Assembly (NCBI RefSeq): GCF_913773635.1
Contig: NZ_CAJYGQ010000006.1
Span: 434,001 to 498,000, forward strand
From: an uncultured Mucilaginibacter sp.
GTDB taxonomy: Bacteria > Bacteroidota > Bacteroidia > Sphingobacteriales > Sphingobacteriaceae
DNA: 64,000 bases
Direction of reading: 5' to 3'
Positions 58,549 through 64,000 of this stretch are shown one piece after another. The notes below the pieces were generated by a model that made no database searches, was not told the DNA's origin, and worked only from the letters and a program-made list of their open reading frames with translations. A program made the position numbers and the translations under genes. The stretch's first letter is position 1, and each line of letters begins with the position of its first letter.

Positions 58549-59361
58549 ATGACGAAATTTATACCTAAGGTATTTACCAGCTATGCCCATGATACCCCAG
58601 AACATGAATTGGCAGTTCTAAATTTTTGCAACGATTTATTAGAAAATTGGATTGACTGTACTTGCGACCAATATGTAGAAGATGGCAACCCTGAACGGGG
58701 ATGGCCAAATTGGATGGAAGAAAACATACGTGAATCAAATTTCGTACTTGTTGTCGCTTCTAAAAAGTATTTAGAGCGTTATGAAAATAAGGAGAAAGAT
58801 GGGTCAGGTTTGGGAGCCAAATGGGAAGCAACTTTAACTTCGACTGAAATCTATCAAAATGATTTTAAAAACATGAAGTTTATACCCGTTCTGTTGAAGG
58901 CAGATGATAAACAATATATACCAACTTTTTTACAACAGTTTACACATTATGACCTCTCAGACATTGGTCAGGTTGAGGCACTTCATAAACGTTTAAAGAG
59001 GGAAAATGTATCAATCAAGCCTGCATTGGGTGTAAAGAAGAAAATTACTGACATAAATAGTCTAACCGCAATTATTGGAAGAGATCATGAAGAATCAGTA
59101 CTACCAAAATTACCTGAATTTACAGACGATATGAAACCTGGTATGAAGATTTTACAAGCATATTTTGTCCTGCCATTAACAACGCGATTTAAAATTGCAA
59201 GTGACTTAAACCTGGTCGAACAAGGCGAAACATTTGAAAATAACAATGCAGAAGAACTTACTGGTAAATTTTTAGTTCGCGCTAAAGAGCGGAACTTATT
59301 ATCTGATTTATGGAGTAAATTATTTAACGAAAAAATTGAACCAAACCCATTTAAAAACTAA
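58549..59361 (+). CDS. SEFIR-domain protein with C-terminal adaptor-like domain
   Basis: A 270-residue protein. Residues 1-150 form a SEFIR domain (TIR relative): IPKVFTSYAHDTPEHELAVL, the Gly/Trp-rich GNPERGWPNWMEENIRESNF, VLVVASKKYLERY and WEATLTSTEIYQN, where a Glu is placed as in NAD-consuming relatives. The ATG at 58549 is used; a TTG one codon earlier is possible. Residues 185-270 are a separate helical domain (LPEFTDDMKPGMKILQAYFV, TRFKIASDLNLVEQGE) that probably links it to the GTPase proteins. In this setting it is the likely effector; enzymatic activity is inferred only. It is three bases before the next gene. Confidence 0.82.
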   Translation: MTKFIPKVFTSYAHDTPEHELAVLNFCNDLLENWIDCTCDQYVEDGNPERGWPNWMEENIRESNFVLVVASKKYLERYENKEKDGSGLGAKWEATLTSTEIYQNDFKNMKFIPVLLKADDKQYIPTFLQQFTHYDLSDIGQVEALHKRLKRENVSIKPALGVKKKITDINSLTAIIGRDHEESVLPKLPEFTDDMKPGMKILQAYFVLPLTTRFKIASDLNLVEQGETFENNNAEELTGKFLVRAKERNLLSDLWSKLFNEKIEPNPFKN

Positions 59362-59363
59362 AA

Positions 59364-60500
59364 ATGAATTACTCGGCCAAAGATTTATTTCCTGACCATT
59401 ACACCGAAGGGATTAAAAGAGACGCTTCACCTGAAGAATTAAAAATGCGTAGAGCAACCATAGATAGGTTGCTCCCGGAAACTGATATTTTAAAATGGGT
59501 TTTGTACATTAAAATTTATTGGGGAATAGTTAAAGAAGAAAACAGTGAATACTTGTCGGTTGTTGAAGAATTCAAAACGGATGATGAAAATTTTTTAGTA
59601 AAAAATAACAACTTACTTAGGTTGCTATTAGGCCTTCTCATTATCGAAAAAATAGAACAAAATTCTACTTTTATCAGTGACTTTTTAGGATTAAGTGTAA
59701 TTACACATGCTTTAAGTCCACAAGAAATTTTCCCTCAATTGTACAATTACTCTGCTAATTTTTGGATTGAAGAATGTGAAAGAAAGAGATCGGTTATTTT
59801 TCCTAAAACTCCGGTAAAAATAAAGGCAAGTTTGGCGAAAGTTGTATTGCCGGCAGTTGAGGGTACACCTTATCCTGATTCCGATAGTTTCCAAACATTT
59901 AAAACTTCACTAAATTCAAGTATAACCAGTTTAGTAAAAGATGCCAATGCCGTAATTAACGGCTATAATTCTTTAATTGACTATACAAGTAAGTTACAAA
60001 CTGCCTATAGCGCAGTAGCGGAAGAAACCAATGTTTTGTGGTGGTTATTTGGCGGATATAGCGACCTACTAAAAAAGCCATTTCAGTTACTTTCACCTGA
60101 AGGTTTAAGTATTGTTGTTGCTATAGAATTAGCAAGACATACTAAAATAATCCCAGGAATCGGTAAAGTTGATAACATTATAAATAGACCACTTTCAATT
60201 TTATCTCCTGAGCAAGCTGTTGAACGACCACTTGGTGATCTGATTGGTGGTATCACTAATTATACCGAAGAGCTAAAACAAGAATTGCCTAAAATTGACG
60301 TAAGACTAACCAGTTTCTGCCCTTTTTTATTTGGTCTACAAACTGCAATTGAGTATGCCGATGTTGAATGGAAAGCTATATTTATAAAGACGACAGGTAT
60401 CAATTTAGAAAGAACACTCTCGTTGCAACAGTTTTCAGGACAACTATACAAGGAATTATCCCTTTTGCGCATTTTCAAAACTTTTAACGTTTCCGAATAG
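59364..60500 (+). CDS. GASH-like helical GTPase-system protein
   Basis: A 378-residue mostly helical protein, matching in length and position the GTPase-associated system helical (GASH) family as I remember it. The N-terminus (DLFPDHYTEGIKRDASPEEL, KMRRATIDRLLPETDI) is followed by helices and a long region with ITSLVKDANAVINGYNSLI and SLQQFSGQLYKELSLL. No catalytic motif is seen. It lies between the SEFIR and first GTPase genes with one- to two-base gaps, which implies a complex. It may be a scaffold that couples the GTPases to the effector. Confidence 0.7.
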   Translation: MNYSAKDLFPDHYTEGIKRDASPEELKMRRATIDRLLPETDILKWVLYIKIYWGIVKEENSEYLSVVEEFKTDDENFLVKNNNLLRLLLGLLIIEKIEQNSTFISDFLGLSVITHALSPQEIFPQLYNYSANFWIEECERKRSVIFPKTPVKIKASLAKVVLPAVEGTPYPDSDSFQTFKTSLNSSITSLVKDANAVINGYNSLIDYTSKLQTAYSAVAEETNVLWWLFGGYSDLLKKPFQLLSPEGLSIVVAIELARHTKIIPGIGKVDNIINRPLSILSPEQAVERPLGDLIGGITNYTEELKQELPKIDVRLTSFCPFLFGLQTAIEYADVEWKAIFIKTTGINLERTLSLQQFSGQLYKELSLLRIFKTFNVSE

Positions 60501-60501
60501 T

Positions 60502-61506
60502 ATGGCAGAAGAATATGTTAAAATTTGCACCCAGCCGGGTTGTTCCTTTGTGAAAAATAACATTTGCATGGAAGGGCATCTTAGTGATTGCGATAATTTG
60601 ACCGATGTTTTAAAATCCAGTATAGAAAATTCCCTCGAATTTGAAGATATTACAACTGTTCAAGAAACAATTTCCCTTGATCCCAACGTTGAATATACAG
60701 AAGAACAAATAAGTGTAATTACCTACAAGAATCCAGCAAACTTAGTGCTACTAATGGGGGACCCTGAATGTGGAAAGTCAACCTTGTATGCATCCCTTTT
60801 CGATAGATTTCAAAAAGGCGGTTGTGGAAATTACTACTTTGCAGGAACCAAAACATCAGTTGGCTTTGAAAAACGTTGCCACCATGCAAGAATAATTTCG
60901 CAGAATAAACAATCCAATACTGAAAGGACTAACACTAAAGATTTCGTTTACTTGCATTTAGCGGTTAGACATAAATCATTAACTACCCCCATCAACCATC
61001 TGCTTTTTGCAGATGCTAACGGTGAACGATTCCAAGCTGCGCGTAATTCGGATGAGGAAATGCTGGGTTTGAAGGTTATTAAGACTTCAACTCATGTTTG
61101 CTACATCGCGGATGGAGACACCCTGCTAAACAAGGGCACACGCCATTCAGTAAAAAATGATGCAATCAACCTAATTAGTAGAGCTGTTCAAAATAAGATG
61201 CTTGATCAAAATAAGGGTATTACTTTAATAATTGCTAAATGGGACAAAGTTTTCGCAGCTGGTGCTCAAGACTCAATAGAATCGTTTTTTATAACCGCAA
61301 TTAAAGAAAAATTCCCTGGGCTTATAAAAAATGTAATTCTGATCGCTTCTCGGTCTCAAAATGATACAATAACAGCAGGTACCGGATTAGATAAATTTTT
61401 AGACCTTATTTTAAGTCGAAATCCGAATCATGAATTTGTTGATCCCCAGTTCGCCTTGAAAGAGGACAGCCGCTCGTTTCAGAAATTTAAATATGAGATA
61501 AGATGA
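60502..61506 (+). CDS. P-loop GTPase with N-terminal four-Cys cluster (double-GTPase type)
   Basis: A 334-residue GTPase. The N-terminus has cysteines 9, 14, 22 and 30 (CTQPGCSFVKNNICMEGH, then SDC), a likely zinc site. The P-loop is GDPECGKST (86-94), a switch II-like site is LLFADANGERF, and the G4 element is IIAKWDKV. It overlaps the second GTPase gene by four bases (ATGA). It resembles one of the paired GTPases of the double-GTPase conflict systems; substrate and trigger are unknown. The pairing of two distinct GTPases is the unusual point. Confidence 0.8.
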   Translation: MAEEYVKICTQPGCSFVKNNICMEGHLSDCDNLTDVLKSSIENSLEFEDITTVQETISLDPNVEYTEEQISVITYKNPANLVLLMGDPECGKSTLYASLFDRFQKGGCGNYYFAGTKTSVGFEKRCHHARIISQNKQSNTERTNTKDFVYLHLAVRHKSLTTPINHLLFADANGERFQAARNSDEEMLGLKVIKTSTHVCYIADGDTLLNKGTRHSVKNDAINLISRAVQNKMLDQNKGITLIIAKWDKVFAAGAQDSIESFFITAIKEKFPGLIKNVILIASRSQNDTITAGTGLDKFLDLILSRNPNHEFVDPQFALKEDSRSFQKFKYEIR

Positions 61507-62378
61507 TTTCGGATGTAGAAAAATTAATTACAATTATTGGTTTACCTGAAACCGGAAAGACCTCATTTATCGCAGCTTTTCATCATTTTGTTTCGGCAGA
61601 TAATCCTAATAAAACTTTTAATGAATATAAATTATCGAGTGATGCTACATATTTGAATAATATAAGTTCAAAATGGCTTCAGTGTGAGCAATTAGAAAGG
61701 ACTTCAACCCAGGCAGGATTATCAGCTAAAGATATTACTATACATTTGTATAATAAAAGTCAAAATCAGTATTTTGACTTAAAAATCCCTGATATAGCAG
61801 GAGAATCATTCGCCTCTCAGTTTACAGAAAGGCTATGGGATACTCAATATTTCGATAGTATTAAAGATACAGGGGCTTTAGTTTTATTTATTAGTCCTAC
61901 AAAATTAAAAGCACATGCATTAATAGACGATATTAAAGCAGTGGTAGATATATTTAGCGATCCTAATGAAGTTCAAGAAATAGTTCCCTACAAAATAGAA
62001 GACACGCCCACTCAGGTTATCTTAACGGATATATTAGATGCCCACATTGATAAATCGCCGTCAACTCCTTTAAGTTTAGTCATTGTAATCTCGGCTTGGG
62101 ATAAAGTCTCAGATGAAGGAGTTACTCCAGCAAAATGGCTTCAGGTTAATCTTCCACTTCTAAACCAGTTTTTAATCACTAATTTCGAATCAATTAACTA
62201 TAAAATTTTTGGTATTAGTGCTCAGGGTGGCGACCTTGAAATCCCGGAAAAAAAGGAAGAATTACAAGATATAGATAATCCCGCTGAACGAATAATTGTT
62301 CAGGATGGTGACCAGGTAAGCAATGATATTTGTGCGCCCATAGAATGGATAATTAATCAATGGCAGAAGGCAATATAA
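61503..62378 (+). CDS. Second P-loop GTPase of the system
   Basis: A 291-residue GTPase with P-loop GLPETGKTS (13-21), a DIAGESF switch II site, and SAWDKV as the G4 element. It lacks the Cys cluster of its neighbour. Sequence around FDLKIPDIAGESFASQFTER is typical of the double-GTPase group. It overlaps the GAP1-type gene by 19 bp. It could act as a heterodimer with the first GTPase, with the GAP1 protein as a regulator; this is inference. Confidence 0.82.
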   Translation: MISDVEKLITIIGLPETGKTSFIAAFHHFVSADNPNKTFNEYKLSSDATYLNNISSKWLQCEQLERTSTQAGLSAKDITIHLYNKSQNQYFDLKIPDIAGESFASQFTERLWDTQYFDSIKDTGALVLFISPTKLKAHALIDDIKAVVDIFSDPNEVQEIVPYKIEDTPTQVILTDILDAHIDKSPSTPLSLVIVISAWDKVSDEGVTPAKWLQVNLPLLNQFLITNFESINYKIFGISAQGGDLEIPEKKEELQDIDNPAERIIVQDGDQVSNDICAPIEWIINQWQKAI

Positions 62379-64000
62379 TAATTCAACAATCACTTCATGG
62401 TTACAGAGGTGGTCATTCATTGCTCGCAAGTTCTGTCGAGTTAACTTCATCTGAAAAAAAAGAGCTCCTGTTGTTGAGTGATCTTTCAGGTTCTGGGAAT
62501 GAAACTGGTTTTACAGAATACTATACTGGTTACCCCCTAAGTAATAGCAAATACTATGCATTTGCAAAAACATGGTATGCAAGCGAAATGCCGAGACCAG
62601 GTTGTGTTTGGACACACACAATATTAATTGACATTTCAATTCTTTGGACTTTAAAAAACATTCAACGACTTACTTTATTTTTTAAACGTCCAAATTTAAA
62701 TGAGTTCAGGGAATACACACTTCCTTTATCATGTCAAATTGAAGATTTTAAAAGACAATCAAAATATTTTAATGATGAATTCTTTTGGCTTACTGATGAA
62801 TTATATAGTAATGCGGAAAAACTTATTCTATTAGATCGATCATCTGAAAGTCTATTTGAGGCTATCCTTGACTTATGGTCATTTCAATGGCCTCGATTGA
62901 AAAGAAGCTTTAAATTTTGCACTGGATCAATGTCCCCGCGGCATTTAGGAAATGAATTTTTCGATTTACAGGTTGTTCCCACCACGCGAGAAAAGTATAT
63001 ATTAAAAGCCGAAAAGGATAAATATTACATCAGCTCCGTTGGAAAAAAAGATTTTTTCTCACACTGGATTAGAGAATATAGTAATCAAAATCTTGAATCA
63101 GTAGAAGAGTTCATGACACGGTACGGCTCGGATGTTGAAGGTTTTCCCAAAAGATTTCTTCCACTTTTCCAAGCTTTCGAACTTGCAAATAATATTAATT
63201 ATTCTTTTGAGGATTTAGTCAGTTTTTTTGCTTTAAATTTTACAAACAATGAAGCAAAATCATTAAAAGCTTATTTGATCGCAAAACTTTTACGCGAAAG
63301 AAAGTTCAGTCAATACACTTTACTAAACGGGATTATCTCAAACAATATATTTTCATCTATACAATGGAAAATTGATGAATTGATTTTAAATGCCTGGCAA
63401 AATAAACAAGTTAAGGATGATGAATTAAACAATCTTCTTTCTATCTTATATAGTCAGGAAAAGGTTTCAGAATTACAATATCTATTAAAAAGAATCCCGA
63501 TTAGGATTTGGATGTATAATTTAAACATATACAGGAACTTGTTATCGGATTTATTGGAAAATTTGGAAATTGACCAGATTAAAGATGTATGGAATGCTGA
63601 CATTTTAGTTCAAGATTTATGGTGGAATTCTATTTCAAGGAATAAGCATATTAATTTTCGTCCAATCATAAATCAAATGTTGGCGGCGGGAAATGGAAAT
63701 TATGCGGAAGCATCATTGCAAAAATATGGCTCTGAGGTATTCAATGAATTATATTTTCACTTATATAATACTTCAAAACCCGTCAATGCACAGTGGCAAT
63801 ATTTAATAAAATTAGACCCAGAAAACGCTTTTATAAATCTAAGTAAGCAGAAAAAATTCAATTCGGAATTATTTGCGATTGTACCAAGTACATTATCACC
63901 TTCAGCGACATTTTGGAAGAATATTAGTACTAAATATATAGTTGACTATTTAAGCAAAGTAGATGAATTACCTGAAAGTTTAATCTATTCTGAAAATTAC
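62360..64000 (+). CDS. GAP1-type GTPase-associated protein, N-terminal 547 residues
   Basis: An open frame of 547 codons running off the right edge. The N-terminal 150 residues are the GAP1-N1 type: IIIQQSLHGYRGGHSLLASS, LLLLSDLSGSGN, EYYTGYPLSNSKYYAFAKTW and YASEMPRPGCVWTHTILID. The rest is helical and AT-rich in codon use. Proteins of this type are named for their association with these GTPases; a real GTPase-activating function has not been shown to my knowledge. The ATG at 62360 overlaps the previous stop, so translation is coupled. The end and any later effector gene are not visible. Confidence 0.82.
   Translation, partial: MAEGNIIIQQSLHGYRGGHSLLASSVELTSSEKKELLLLSDLSGSGNETGFTEYYTGYPLSNSKYYAFAKTWYASEMPRPGCVWTHTILIDISILWTLKNIQRLTLFFKRPNLNEFREYTLPLSCQIEDFKRQSKYFNDEFFWLTDELYSNAEKLILLDRSSESLFEAILDLWSFQWPRLKRSFKFCTGSMSPRHLGNEFFDLQVVPTTREKYILKAEKDKYYISSVGKKDFFSHWIREYSNQNLESVEEFMTRYGSDVEGFPKRFLPLFQAFELANNINYSFEDLVSFFALNFTNNEAKSLKAYLIAKLLRERKFSQYTLLNGIISNNIFSSIQWKIDELILNAWQNKQVKDDELNNLLSILYSQEKVSELQYLLKRIPIRIWMYNLNIYRNLLSDLLENLEIDQIKDVWNADILVQDLWWNSISRNKHINFRPIINQMLAAGNGNYAEASLQKYGSEVFNELYFHLYNTSKPVNAQWQYLIKLDPENAFINLSKQKKFNSELFAIVPSTLSPSATFWKNISTKYIVDYLSKVDELPESLIYSENY

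Noticed and set aside
58549..59361. Thoeris TIR (ThsB) call
   Set aside because: No ThsA-like partner is present and the motifs fit SEFIR better; the neighbours belong to a GTPase system.
1..64000. CRISPR array, tRNA, integrase or transposase
   Set aside because: No spaced direct repeats, cloverleaf or recombinase motifs were recognised on either strand, though a tool search could find small ones.

Overview
The window comes from a member of the Bacteroidota, most likely a Sphingobacteriaceae-type organism such as Mucilaginibacter or Pedobacter. The reasons are the SusC/SusD pair with an ECF sigma/FecR module, the Bacteroidetes-style conjugation genes (TraE, F, G, J, K, L, M and a MobA/MobB/coupling-protein set), RteC-like proteins, DUF6520, DUF6428 and DUF6660 proteins, and promoter-like boxes close to TAnnTTTG. 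Most of the window reads as an integrative and conjugative element (ICE) carrying several cargo blocks. No integrase, tRNA or attachment site is visible, so the ends of the element are not seen.

Layout. 1-1096: start of a heavy-metal RND efflux pump and its small DUF6660 partner. 1250-2022: a small beta-type protein followed by a HEPN protein. 2297-4378: ICE accessory genes (DUF932 and small proteins). 4379-5174: a gene-free, strongly structured stretch. 5175-8478: a trypsin-like protease and an Hsp90-like ATPase/DUF3883 protein, a candidate defence pair. 8737-9467: a HigBA toxin-antitoxin. 9636-14924: a mutagenic repair cassette (DnaE2-like polymerase and a Y-family polymerase) with a divergent SRAP protein. 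14947-17234: an orphan restriction-endonuclease-like protein, a YnfA membrane protein and a VOC protein. 17310-21638: an arsenic operon with two copies of an ArsR-type operator. 21807-23160: an S1/P1 nuclease. 23188-36012: the conjugation (tra) operon and associated genes, read leftwards. 36138-38176: two RteC-like proteins. 38203-43361: a RiPP cluster (cysteine-free Ser/Thr-rich precursor, LytTR two-component system, LanB-type dehydratase). 43463-53390: a regulator, a structured RNA, sigma/FecR/SusC/SusD/TlpA and DUF6520/MauE genes. 53734-58126: mobilization genes with an oriT-like region. 58264-64000: a predicted GTPase-based conflict system that runs off the right edge.

How the parts work together. 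The mob genes would nick and dock the element, and the tra operon would build the transfer channel. These two modules are separated by about 15 kb of cargo (RiPP cluster plus SusCD locus). A 25-bp near-identical motif stands upstream of both the mob/excisionase-like operon (58176-58200) and the tra operon (36059-36083), which suggests shared control, perhaps by the RteC-like proteins. The cargo gives the host metal resistance, DNA damage tolerance, a toxin-antitoxin and at least two candidate defence modules.

The most interesting region is the right end. A SEFIR-domain effector, a helical GASH-like protein, two different P-loop GTPases (one with an N-terminal four-cysteine cluster) and a GAP1-type protein form one tightly packed, AT-rich operon. 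I recognise this as belonging to the computationally predicted double-GTPase/GAP1 conflict systems; to my knowledge the mechanism is not established. Family names are from memory and no database was searched.
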